Below are positions 19,900 to 28,342 of a stretch of 64,000 nt of DNA, in pieces; the first letter of the stretch is position 1, and every line of letters starts with the position of its first letter. The DNA lies in NCBI GenBank assembly GCA_017524665.1, contig JAFXVF010000016.1, positions 1-64,000 of the forward strand, given 5' to 3'. Below the pieces are notes generated by a model. That model saw only the letters and a program-made list of their open reading frames with translations. It ran no database searches and was not told the origin of the DNA. Position numbers and translations under genes: made by a program. The DNA is from Clostridia bacterium (GTDB taxonomy: Bacteria > Bacillota > Clostridia > TANB77 > CAG-508).

Positions 19900-20466
19900 T
19901 TATACACAAACTTTGCCAATAATATAGAAAGAATCATCGTCGGAAACCGCGATATCATCGTACTTTTTGTTATCGGCTCTTAAAAATATTTTTCCTTTTT
20001 TAGTTACAAATCTTCTAACAATAATTTTTTCATTATAAGAAAAAACACCGATATTTTTATTTTCCAAAGGTGAATTGAATTCAACAAAAACGTATGCACC
20101 TTTTGCAAAACTTGGTTGCATTGCGTCATCTTGAAGTTTAATTGCTATAGATGAGCTTGGAATGCTTGAAGGGCAATCAATAAAACCACCAATATTATCA
20201 ACTGCTAATACCTTGTTATATGCTATATGGTCAATTACATTGTATCCTTCTTGCTCTTCATTGATAGATTTATCATATGTATACATTAATTGTTGATAAG
20301 GAATATCTAGTGCACGGCAGATGTTTTTTAACGCCTTATGACTAGGATTTCTTTCTCCTTTTTCTATGTGTGTAAGATGCCCAATATTGATTTCAGTAAG
20401 TCTTGCAAGTTCTGTTTTCGACATCCCTTTTTCTTTTCTAACTTTTGCAATCATATCACCAATCAT
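19900..20466 (-). CDS. XRE-HTH plus S24-like repressor with altered catalytic residues
   Basis: 188 aa. Residues 5-60 are an XRE helix-turn-helix (KGMSKTELARLTEINIGHL). Residues about 105-185 resemble a LexA/CI-type S24 domain. The catalytic Ser region reads QDDAMQPSFAKGAYVFV, with Ala where the family has Ser, and the Lys region reads IIVRRFV with Arg for Lys. If this alignment is right the protein cannot cleave itself and is a stable repressor. GGAG precedes the ATG. It is transcribed away from the small HTH gene at 20652. Confidence 0.82.
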   Translation of the reverse strand: MIGDMIAKVRKEKGMSKTELARLTEINIGHLTHIEKGERNPSHKALKNICRALDIPYQQLMYTYDKSINEEQEGYNVIDHIAYNKVLAVDNIGGFIDCPSSIPSSSIAIKLQDDAMQPSFAKGAYVFVEFNSPLENKNIGVFSYNEKIIVRRFVTKKGKIFLRADNKKYDDIAVSDDDSFYIIGKVCV

Positions 20467-20588
20467 ATATAATTTCTCCTTTTTGTTTTTTTAAAATTAT
20501 ATATAATAATCTTAAATTTGTCTACTAGTAAATAAGAAAAAAATCAAAAAATGGCATAAAAATTCTTTAATTAAATATCATTACACCC

Positions 20589-20618
20589 TTGACTTGTCAA
20601 TTTGGTTTATGATATTAT
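20589..20618 (+). promoter_or_regulatory. Promoter of the small HTH gene
   Basis: TTGACT (20589-20594), 18 bases, TATTAT (20613-20618). Confidence 0.7.
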
Positions 20619-20635
20619 ATTGTCACAACGACAAT
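20619..20635. promoter_or_regulatory. Palindromic operator-like site
   Basis: ATTGTC-ACAAC-GACAAT is a perfect 6+6 inverted repeat directly after the -10 element. A likely autoregulatory site for one of the neighbouring HTH proteins. Confidence 0.55.
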
Positions 20636-20651
20636 AAAGGGAGGAAATGCC

Positions 20652-20846
20652 ATGTACAATAATAAGATGAGAGAATTTAGAAAAGCTAAAAATATCACTC
20701 TTAAAGAACTATCTGAGGAAACACAAATATCTCTTGGATATCTGTGCCACTTAGAAAAAGGCACAAGAACTAATCCTTCTAAACATGTTATGGAGAAAAT
20801 TGCAAAAGGGCTTGGTGAAGATATAAAGGATATATTTTTTAAGTAA
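20652..20846 (+). CDS. Small XRE-family HTH regulator, 64 aa
   Basis: A single helix-turn-helix domain: MREFRKAKNITLKELSEET then QISLGYLCHLEKG. GGGAGG precedes the ATG. It has no other domain, so it is a stand-alone repressor. The palindrome overlapping its promoter region suggests autoregulation. Targets unknown. Confidence 0.85.
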   Translation: MYNNKMREFRKAKNITLKELSEETQISLGYLCHLEKGTRTNPSKHVMEKIAKGLGEDIKDIFFK

Positions 20847-20968
20847 TAATAAAATAGAAATGAAATACAATTATAATAAGAAATTTTGCTAGAATGTTGT
20901 AAAAAAATGCTTTTTATGGTATTATGTCGTTATATGAATTCTAAGGAATTATTAAGTGAGGGATAAAG

Positions 20969-22999
20969 ATGGATTTAGAAGAAGAGAAACAACGAGAAGA
21001 AATTGTTTCTGAAGAACAACCAGTGGAAACGACTCCAGTACAAGAAGAAAAAACTGAAGAGCAACAACCAGAGGAAGCATTAAAAGAAAATGAATCAGTG
21101 GAAGAAACAACAGAAGAAGAAAAAGAAGAAACAAAAGAAGTAGAGACTGTAGAGCCTGAAAAAGCAGAAGAACCAGTGACAGAAGGACAAGAAAAAGAAC
21201 AGGTTGAAAATAATCAAGAAGAAAATCAAAATGACAGCAAATATAAAGTTGTTGGTAAAACCAAAACAAAGAAAAATGCAATTATAATTACTATTATTGC
21301 ACTTGTTTTAATTGTGGGATTATTATCAACTGTATTTGCTTTAGTTAATGTGGGAAATACAAACATTATAGATGGAGTAAAAGTTAAGGGGATAGAGATT
21401 GTAGGATTAAGCAAAGAAGATGCTAAACTAGAAATCGAAGAAACTATAAAAAGTGAACTTGAAAAAAATGTTATATTAAAATACGAAGAATATGAAACAA
21501 CTATAAGTCCAGAACAAATCGAAGCAACATATAATATAGATAAAGCCGTAGAAGATGCATATAATATAGGCAGAAGCGGAAATATATTGCAAAACAATTA
21601 TGAAATATTATCTGCAATGCTATTTGGAAAAGAAATTGAATTAGAATTTGCATATAATGATAAAGCTTTGACAGATATTTTAAATGATATATCTAAGAAA
21701 ATGCCAGGTGGAATGAAAGACAATAGCTATTATATTGAAGGAGACAAGCTAATTATAACATCTGGAAAACCTGGAATTGCGGTAAATGATGAAATAATGA
21801 AAAAAGCGATAATAGATCAAATTAAAAATCCAGTTAAAAATTTCTTGGAAATATCAATAGTAAATGTAGTACCAGGAGAAGTAAATATTGATAAAATATA
21901 TCAAGAAGTAAAAAGAGATCCAAAAGATGCTTACTATACTGAAAACCCATTTACTATTCATCCTTCAGAAGATGGAATAGATTTTGCAATTTCACTTGAA
22001 GAAGCAAGAAATATTACTGCTGAAAAGAAAGAAGAATATGAAATACCATTAAAATTTATTGCTCCGGCTGTAACAACATCACAAATTGGAACTGAAGCAT
22101 TTCCAAATTTAATTACGAAATTTTCTACAAGATATGATGCTGGGCTAGTAAATCGTTCAACAAATTTAAAACTTGCATCAGACAAGATTAATGGAACAGT
22201 ATTAATGCCAGGTGAGGAATTTTCATATAATAAAGTTGTAGGGGAAAGAACTATAGCTGCAGGATATAAAGATGCTCCTATTTATTCTGGAGGAAAAGTT
22301 GTAGATGGATTAGGTGGAGGAATTTGCCAAATATCTTCTACATTATATGATGCAGTTGTTCAAGCAAATCTTGAAATAGTTGAGAGAAGCAATCACCAAT
22401 TTGTAACATCATATATTGATGCGGGAAAAGACGCAACAGTAGTATATGGTTATATAGACTTTAAATTTAAGAATACAAGAAATTATCCAATTAAAATAGA
22501 AAGCTCTGTAGGCGGAGGAATTGCCGAAATGAAAATTTATGGTGTTCTAGAAGAAACAGAGTATGATATTAAATTAGAGACAGAGAAAGTAAGCAGCATA
22601 CCATTTTCAGTGCAATATATTGATGACAATACATTAGAGGCAGGCCAAGAAATTGTAGAGCAAAATGGCCATGCAGGACAAAAGACAGTTACATACAAAG
22701 TTTGTAGGCTTAATGGAGAAGTGGTTTCTAAAACAGTGTTGTCAAATGATACATATAGTGCAATGACAAAGATTATAAGAAGAGGTACAAAAAACGTACA
22801 ACCAGTTAAAACAACATCACCAGAACAAACACAAAAAGAGATAACAACACCAAGTACACCAACTACGGTTCCAGAAAAGACAACCACAGAAACAACTCCA
22901 AAACAAACGGAAACAACAACCAAAACAAATAGTAGTACAACAAGTAAAACGACAAGTGAAACTAAAAAAACAAATACAACATCAAACAAAGCTAATTAA
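20969..22999 (+). CDS. VanW-family cell-envelope protein with G5-like domain
   Basis: 676 aa. Residues 1-95 are an unusual Glu-rich acidic cytosolic part, and residues about 102-127 a transmembrane helix. Two YoaR-like domains follow, then a VanW core (GTVLMPGEEFSYN near 408, GGGICQISSTLYDAV near 450), a G5-like domain (about 535-610, YDDNTLEAGQEIVEQNG region) and a Thr/Lys-rich tail of about 60 residues that may span the wall. VanW proteins are envelope proteins of unsettled function found beside vancomycin resistance genes; no van genes are here. A terminator follows. Confidence 0.88.
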   Translation: MDLEEEKQREEIVSEEQPVETTPVQEEKTEEQQPEEALKENESVEETTEEEKEETKEVETVEPEKAEEPVTEGQEKEQVENNQEENQNDSKYKVVGKTKTKKNAIIITIIALVLIVGLLSTVFALVNVGNTNIIDGVKVKGIEIVGLSKEDAKLEIEETIKSELEKNVILKYEEYETTISPEQIEATYNIDKAVEDAYNIGRSGNILQNNYEILSAMLFGKEIELEFAYNDKALTDILNDISKKMPGGMKDNSYYIEGDKLIITSGKPGIAVNDEIMKKAIIDQIKNPVKNFLEISIVNVVPGEVNIDKIYQEVKRDPKDAYYTENPFTIHPSEDGIDFAISLEEARNITAEKKEEYEIPLKFIAPAVTTSQIGTEAFPNLITKFSTRYDAGLVNRSTNLKLASDKINGTVLMPGEEFSYNKVVGERTIAAGYKDAPIYSGGKVVDGLGGGICQISSTLYDAVVQANLEIVERSNHQFVTSYIDAGKDATVVYGYIDFKFKNTRNYPIKIESSVGGGIAEMKIYGVLEETEYDIKLETEKVSSIPFSVQYIDDNTLEAGQEIVEQNGHAGQKTVTYKVCRLNGEVVSKTVLSNDTYSAMTKIIRRGTKNVQPVKTTSPEQTQKEITTPSTPTTVPEKTTTETTPKQTETTTKTNSSTTSKTTSETKKTNTTSNKAN

Positions 23000-23006
23000 A
23001 ATATTA

Positions 23007-23041
23007 ATAGGCGTTTGGACATGTTCCAAACGCCTATTTTC
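23007..23041 (+). terminator. Intrinsic terminator
   Basis: TAGGCGTTTGGA-CATG-TTCCAAACGCCTA then TTTT. Confidence 0.9.
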
Positions 23042-23163
23042 AGGCTTAGCTTAAAAAAATAAAAATAAATTTAAAAATCTCTTTACTTTAAAAAAATATA
23101 ATATATAATAAAGCCAACATTACAAGATTTGACAAAAATTTTTTAATGGAGAGTGAAAAAATC

Positions 23164-24099
23164 ATGAAAAACATCAAATTATTTGCATGTCCAACAGCGG
23201 AAGAATTTACTCAAGAAATCTGCGATTACTTAAAATTGCCAATGGGCAAAACAAGTTACCAAAAATTTTCAAATGACAACAATTTTGTACAAATCCTAGA
23301 ACCCGTAAGAGGCCAAGATGTATACGTTGTACAAACAACACAGCCACCAGTTAACGAAAGAATAATGGAGCTATTAATTACAATTGATGCACTAAAAAGA
23401 GCATCAGCAGACCACATTAGTGTAGTACTTCCATATTTTATGTATTGTAGGTCAGATAAAAAAGATCAACCGCGTATTCCAGTAACAGCAAAACTTATGG
23501 CACAATTAATAGAAGCTGCTGGAGCAAACAGAGTTATAACTTGTGATTTACACAATGATGCAATTCAATCATATTTTGATATTTACTGTGATAAACTTTC
23601 AGCACAAAGGTTATTGCAAAAATATTTTAAAGAAAAGAACTTAGACAACATGGTAGTTGTTGCAACAGATGCAGGAAGTGCAAAAAAAGCATACAAATAT
23701 TCAAAATATTTTGATTGCCCAATAGCATTAATTGATAAAAGAAGAGATGGCAATGATGACAGAGCAATTGCTACAAACGTTATAGGGCAAGTAAAAGGAA
23801 AAAATGCAATTATATTTGATGATGAAATAGATACTGCTGGTTCAATGATGGAAACAGCACACATATTAGAAAGAGAAGGAGCAAAGAGCATTTATGTTGG
23901 ATGCACACATGGAGTTTTATCTGGCCCTGCAATAGAAAGATTAAAGAATGCTCCAATAAAAGAATGTGTAATGACAAATACTGTACCACTTCCAAAAGAA
24001 AAAAGAATAGATAAAATTAAAGTTTTATCTATAGCACCAACTTTTGCAGAGGCAATTTTGAGGATTCATGAAGATAGGTCAATAAGTGATATCTGTTAA
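23164..24099 (+). CDS. prs: Ribose-phosphate pyrophosphokinase
   Basis: 311 aa from ATG 23164, chosen because GGAGAG lies upstream; an in-frame ATG at 23146 would overlap that RBS. PRPP synthetase signatures: PYFMYCRSDKKDQPR (normally YARQDRK), CDLHNDAIQ, VVVATDAGSAKKA and the PRPP loop IFDDEIDTAGSM. Makes PRPP from ribose 5-phosphate and ATP for nucleotide synthesis. The replacement of two usual motif residues suggests a divergent clade (class with CRSDKK). Monocistronic with its own terminator. Confidence 0.88.
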   Translation: MKNIKLFACPTAEEFTQEICDYLKLPMGKTSYQKFSNDNNFVQILEPVRGQDVYVVQTTQPPVNERIMELLITIDALKRASADHISVVLPYFMYCRSDKKDQPRIPVTAKLMAQLIEAAGANRVITCDLHNDAIQSYFDIYCDKLSAQRLLQKYFKEKNLDNMVVVATDAGSAKKAYKYSKYFDCPIALIDKRRDGNDDRAIATNVIGQVKGKNAIIFDDEIDTAGSMMETAHILEREGAKSIYVGCTHGVLSGPAIERLKNAPIKECVMTNTVPLPKEKRIDKIKVLSIAPTFAEAILRIHEDRSISDIC

Positions 24100-24119
24100 A
24101 ATTTATAATGTTAAAATAT

Positions 24120-24160
24120 AGATAACGAGTTTAATCATTGATTAAACTCGTTATTTTTAA
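24120..24160 (+). terminator. Intrinsic terminator of prs
   Basis: AACGAGTTTAAT-CATTG-ATTAAACTCGTT followed by ATTTTT. Confidence 0.9.
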
Positions 24161-24179
24161 CAAAGTATTTTTTAAAACC

Positions 24180-24208
24180 TTGACAAATGCGGGAAAAGTG
24201 AGTATAAT
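24180..24208 (+). promoter_or_regulatory. Promoter of tRNA-Lys (CTT)
   Basis: TTGACA (24180-24185), 17 bases, TATAAT (24203-24208): full consensus. Confidence 0.9.
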
Positions 24209-24225
24209 TAAACGGTAGCAAAAAT

Positions 24226-24301
24226 GGGTGACTAGCTCAGTTGGTAGAGCAGCTGACTCTTAATCAGAAGGTCCAGGGTTCGATCCCCTGGTTGCCCACC
24301 A
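24226..24301 (+). tRNA. tRNA-Lys (CTT)
   Basis: 76 nt. GGGTGAC pairs with GTTGCCC (one G-T), loop CTCTTAA, T-arm CCAGGGTTCGATCCCCTGG, encoded CCA. Confidence 0.97.
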
Positions 24302-24321
24302 AGAAAAACTTTAATTAACAA

Positions 24322-24356
24322 AAAATGCTTGTACTTTTGTACAAGCATTTTTTTAT
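24322..24356 (+). terminator. Terminator of tRNA-Lys
   Basis: AATGCTTGTAC, a short loop, its complement, then seven T. Confidence 0.88.
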
Positions 24357-24572
24357 TAATATATTGTAACGTGATTGTAACGTGAAAACTGTATTCAACA
24401 GATGCCATTGTTATTTCTATAGTTAATTCATATAAAATTCCAGCATAATCATAAATATTTAATTTTTTATAATTTAAAAAAACTTGGATGAACTGAAAGG
24501 AAAGTTATACATGTATATGGTATAATATATTTAAAGAACAAAAAGAAGATATACAAAAGATGGAGGTAAAAT

Positions 24573-25418
24573 GTGCTTTATATTGAAATAGTAAAATTTC
24601 TATTATTTTCTGGTTTGATAGTATTAATATCTAAATATATTTTAGTAAGAGCCTTACGAAATTTAGCGGAATGTTTAAATTTAAATGCTAAAGCAGTAGG
24701 AGATATTGCAGGATTTGCAACGTCGGTGCCAGAGCTTCTTACAATTACAACGGCCAGCATTAGAGGATTATCAGGAGCTAGTATTTATAATATATTAAGT
24801 TCAAACATCATTAATTTAATTCAATATCTTGCTGCTATAGCTATGAATAATAATGGTACTAAATTAAAAAACAAGGCTATAAAGACAAACTTGGTTTTGG
24901 TTGCAATAACGATATTAATTCCTATAGCACTTTTACAATTAAATATAGAATTAAGTATAGTAATGGTGCCAATATTCATTACTTTATATATTTTCTTTAG
25001 ATTTATAAATAACAATGCTCATAAGTTATATCTAAAAAAAGAAGACAAAGAGATAGAAGAAGAGATAGAAGCTGAAAAAAGAAAGCAAAAGAGAAACGAT
25101 AGAGAAGCAGTTAAACAAGTTTTTATCTTAATTTTAGCAACTGTTGCGTTATACATTATAGGAGATAAATTAGGGGATACATTAGAAACTTTGTGTGTGT
25201 TATTTAATGTTCCGCAATTTATTATAGGTATTTTACTAGGAGTGATGACAAGTATTCCAGAATTAATAACATTTTTTGAATCACAAAAGCATGGAAAAAG
25301 AAGCAATGATGAAGTGATTGGAGTAATAGAAGCAACAAATAATCTTTTAACTTCAAACATGTTCAATTTATTCATTATTCAAGCAATAGGAATTCTACTA
25401 ATTAATATATTTAGGTAA
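24573..25418 (+). CDS. CaCA-superfamily (Na+/Ca2+ exchanger-like) membrane protein
   Basis: 281 aa. Start GTG 24573 after GGAGG; the overlapping ATG is in another frame. Two copies of the alpha-repeat signature are seen: GFATSVPELLTI near residue 48 and LGVMTSIPELITFF near residue 228. About eight membrane segments flank a charged cytosolic loop (KEDKEIEEEIEAEKRKQKR, residues 152-172). Members exchange Na+ or H+ for Ca2+ or other cations. Ion not predictable. Twelve bases before ylmH, so probably co-transcribed. Confidence 0.78.
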   Translation: MLYIEIVKFLLFSGLIVLISKYILVRALRNLAECLNLNAKAVGDIAGFATSVPELLTITTASIRGLSGASIYNILSSNIINLIQYLAAIAMNNNGTKLKNKAIKTNLVLVAITILIPIALLQLNIELSIVMVPIFITLYIFFRFINNNAHKLYLKKEDKEIEEEIEAEKRKQKRNDREAVKQVFILILATVALYIIGDKLGDTLETLCVLFNVPQFIIGILLGVMTSIPELITFFESQKHGKRSNDEVIGVIEATNNLLTSNMFNLFIIQAIGILLINIFR

Positions 25419-25429
25419 AGGATGAAGAA

Positions 25430-26231
25430 ATGCAAAAACAAGAACTATTAAAAAAATATCCAGACAAAGAAGATAAACTACTTGTATCAAAATTACTGGA
25501 TGGACTAAGTAAAAGAGATACTACAAATAAAGTTACAACTACTGACTTTTTAAATATGCATGAAAAAAGCATATGCCAAGAGATATTACAAATAGAAAAA
25601 GCGGAAAATTATTTTTTTACGGGTGGATTTGAAGATGCAGAGCGAACTATATTGATTGCTTTTCCAGATAAACTTGAAGAAGAATATGTAAAATCCCAGC
25701 TTGCAAATTGGATTTCAGTAATATCAATTGAACTTCCTAAGTATTGTGATTCATATACTCATAGAGAATACTTAAGTGGCATTATGAAATTAGGTGTAAA
25801 AAGGGAAAAAATTGGCGACATTTTGGTAAGAGAAAATCGGTGCAGATATAATAGTAATGCAGGATATAGTTAAATTTTTAGCTGATGAAATAGGCAACCT
25901 TACAAGATTTTCAAAATCAAAAATAGAAATAAAAAATATATTAGATATTAAAAAAACGGAATCAAAAAAAGAAGAAAATATAATAATTGTGCCATCATTT
26001 AGAGTAGATGCAATAGTTGCTGAAGCGGTGCATTTAAGCAGAAGTAAAGTAAGCGAAATTATAGAGGAAGAACGAGTTTTTATAAATGGAACGACATGTA
26101 AAAATGGTGCAAAGCAGGTAAATATAGGAGATAAGATTACAGTAAGAGGAAAAGGCAGATTTGAAATAATTGAAGAACTGGGAAACACTAGAAAAGAAAA
26201 CATTAGAATTAAAATAATAAAATATATTTAA
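25430..26231 (+). CDS. ylmH: S4-domain RNA-binding protein YlmH, +1 frameshift at CGG
   Basis: 266 aa after one skipped base at 25838. The first frame holds the N-terminal part (FFTGGFEDAERTILIAFP, HREYLSGIMKLGVKREKIGDILV); the second continues ADIIVMQDIVKFLADEI and ends with an S4 domain (FRVDAIVAEAVHLSRSKVSEII). The join reads REN-G-ADIIV, the family consensus. YlmH binds RNA on ribosomes and has been linked to rescue of stalled nascent chains and to the division gene cluster in other Firmicutes. Truncated reading (147 aa) would lose the RNA-binding domain. Confidence 0.87.
25838..25841 (+). other. +1 frameshift site CGGT (ylmH)
   Basis: In-frame CGG after AAT. Skipping C gives GGT (Gly, residue 137) in the conserved ENGADIIV motif. 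Confidence 0.87.
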
Positions 26232-26264
26232 AATAGGTGCTTAGGTTAGCACCTATTTTTTGTA
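26232..26264 (+). terminator. Intrinsic terminator of ylmH
   Basis: AATAGGTGC-TTAGGTTA-GCACCTATT then TTTTT. Confidence 0.9.
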
Positions 26265-26338
26265 AAAATGAATAAAAAATAAAAATGTTAATAAAATAAT
26301 ACTAGTGAAAAATATCAATCTAAAAGTGGAGGTATACT

Positions 26339-26530
26339 ATGAAAATTGTAGATAAAATTGCGTTGGTGCTTGTAATTATCGGAGCAATAAACTGGGGACT
26401 AATTGGATTATTTCGTTTTGACTTAGTAGCTGCAATATTTGGGGAGATGTCAGTCATTTCAAGAATAGTATATAGTCTAGTAGGAGTTTCTGGACTATGG
26501 ACAATAAAAGGTCTTTTCGACCGCGAGTAA
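26339..26530 (+). CDS. DUF378 small membrane protein
   Basis: 63 aa. Two membrane helices with the DUF378 signature: KIALVLVIIGAINWGLIGLF, then a short loop and IVYSLVGVSGLW. Function of the family is unknown. GGAGG lies 8 bases before the ATG. Monocistronic, followed by a large palindrome. Confidence 0.88.
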   Translation: MKIVDKIALVLVIIGAINWGLIGLFRFDLVAAIFGEMSVISRIVYSLVGVSGLWTIKGLFDRE

Positions 26531-26535
26531 ATTTT

Positions 26536-26619
26536 AGACATAGGGACGGGGCTTTTGTCTTGCAGGTTTCAGGATTTTTCCATTGAAACCCGCAAGACAA
26601 AAGCCCCGTCCTTATGTCT
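26536..26619. repeat. Long near-perfect palindrome with GGGACGGGG core
   Basis: Arms 26536-26571 and 26584-26619 are 36 bases each and match at 34 positions (one of the two exceptions is a G-T pair), with a 12-base loop. No T run follows. Resembles REP-like intergenic palindromes; a second element sharing AGGGACG lies at 30509. Confidence 0.75.
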
Positions 26620-26697
26620 ATTTCTTTCTCTTTTCTTGTCTAAAAGCTAAATGTATGTTATAATACTTTCCGTAAATTTAATTTTTGGAGGATTTAA

Positions 26698-28278
26698 ATG
26701 ATTGAGGCAAGTAATGTAACACTTCGATTTGGGAAAAGAGTGTTATTTGAAGATGTTAATATAAAGTTTACCAAGGGAAACTGTTATGGATTAATAGGAG
26801 CAAATGGCGCTGGTAAGTCTACTTTTCTAAAAGTTCTTTCTGGAGAAATTGAGCCATCAAAAGGTGAAGTACATATGGACAAAGGAGAAAGACTTTCTGT
26901 TTTAAAACAAGACCACTTTGCATTTGAAGAGTATACTGTTATAGATACTGTAATAATGGGAAATGGTGAGCTATATAGAATTATGAAGGAAAAAGATGAA
27001 ATCTATGCAAAGCCAGATTTCTCAGAAGCAGATGGAATGAGAGCTGCAAAACTAGAAGAACGTTTTTCAGAGCTTGATGGATGGAATGCAGAATCTGATG
27101 CTGCTGTTTTATTAAATAACCTAGGAATTGGAACAGAAAACCACTATAAATATATGCGTGAATTGGAAGCTAAAGAAAAGGTTAAAGTTCTTTTAGCACA
27201 AGCACTTTTTGGAAATCCAGATGTTTTATTATTAGACGAGCCTACAAACGACCTAGACTTAAAAGCAATTCAATGGTTACAAGACTTCTTAATTGATTTT
27301 GAAAATACAGTTATAGTTGTATCTCACGATAGATATTTTTTAAACAAAGTATGTACAAATATTGCAGATGTTGACTTTGGAAAGATTAAATTATATCCAG
27401 GAAACTATGATTTCTGGCATGAATCAAGCCAACTTGCATTAAAGCAGATGAAAGAAGCAAACAAGAAGAAAGAAGAAAAAATAAAAGAATTACAAGAATT
27501 CATTGCAAGATTTAGTGCAAATGCTTCAAAATCAAAACAGGCTACATCAAGGAAAAAATCACTTGAAAAAATTGAGCTAGATGAAATAAAACCATCAAAT
27601 AGAAAGTATCCATATATTGATTTTAAACCAGATAGAGAACCAGGAAAAGAAGTTTTAATGGTAAATCATATTTCTAAAACAGTAGATGGTCAAAAAATAT
27701 TAAATGATGTTTCTTTTGTAGTAAATAGAGAAGATAAAATTGCATTTTTAGCAGAAAATGAATTAGCAAAAACAGTTTTATTCCAAATTATTTCAGGAGA
27801 AATAGAACCAGATGAGGGTGAAATTGTATGGGGAACAACAATTACATCATCATATTTCCCAAAAGATAATAATTATTTATTTAATGTAGACTTAAATTTA
27901 GTAGATTGGTTAAGACAATACTCTAAAGAACAAGACGAAACATATATACGTGGCTTCTTAGGAAGAATGCTGTTCTCAGGCGAAGAAGCATTGAAAAAAG
28001 TAAATGTATTATCTGGTGGCGAAAAAGTTAGATGTGTTTTATCAAAATTAATGCTATCAGGCGCTAATTTATTGATTTTTGATGAACCAACTAACCACCT
28101 AGATATGGAAAGTATTACTTCATTAAATGAAGGAATGAGCAAATTTAAGGGTGTTATATTATTTACATCACATGACCACCAATTAACTCAAACAGTTGCA
28201 AATAAAATAGTAGATTTAAGAGATGACAAAACAATTGTAAAACAAGGAACGTATGATGAATATTTAGAACTTAACTAA
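26698..28278 (+). CDS. ABC-F family ATPase (YkpA/YbiT-like)
   Basis: 526 aa, two ABC domains in one soluble chain without membrane segments. Domain 1 has GANGAGKST (residue 40) and LLLDEPTNDLD; its signature is degenerate (RELEAKEKVK in place of LSGGE). Domain 2 has a degenerate P-loop (LAENELAKTVL) but an intact LSGGEKVR and FDEPTNHLD. This mirror-image pattern fits the YkpA branch. ABC-F proteins bind the ribosomal E site and relieve stalled translation. GGAGG precedes the ATG. A translation-rescue factor is of note beside ylmH and tex. Confidence 0.88.
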   Translation: MIEASNVTLRFGKRVLFEDVNIKFTKGNCYGLIGANGAGKSTFLKVLSGEIEPSKGEVHMDKGERLSVLKQDHFAFEEYTVIDTVIMGNGELYRIMKEKDEIYAKPDFSEADGMRAAKLEERFSELDGWNAESDAAVLLNNLGIGTENHYKYMRELEAKEKVKVLLAQALFGNPDVLLLDEPTNDLDLKAIQWLQDFLIDFENTVIVVSHDRYFLNKVCTNIADVDFGKIKLYPGNYDFWHESSQLALKQMKEANKKKEEKIKELQEFIARFSANASKSKQATSRKKSLEKIELDEIKPSNRKYPYIDFKPDREPGKEVLMVNHISKTVDGQKILNDVSFVVNREDKIAFLAENELAKTVLFQIISGEIEPDEGEIVWGTTITSSYFPKDNNYLFNVDLNLVDWLRQYSKEQDETYIRGFLGRMLFSGEEALKKVNVLSGGEKVRCVLSKLMLSGANLLIFDEPTNHLDMESITSLNEGMSKFKGVILFTSHDHQLTQTVANKIVDLRDDKTIVKQGTYDEYLELN

Positions 28279-28342
28279 AACATAAGTAGGGATTTGACAT
28301 TTATGATAGAATAATCCAAAAAAAGCAAAGGAGAAATTCAAA

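Noticed and set aside
24357-24540. Phage attachment site near tRNA-Lys (CTT)
   Set aside because: A direct repeat (TTGTAACGTGA twice) is present, but no integrase, no duplicated tRNA 3' end and no phage genes are nearby.
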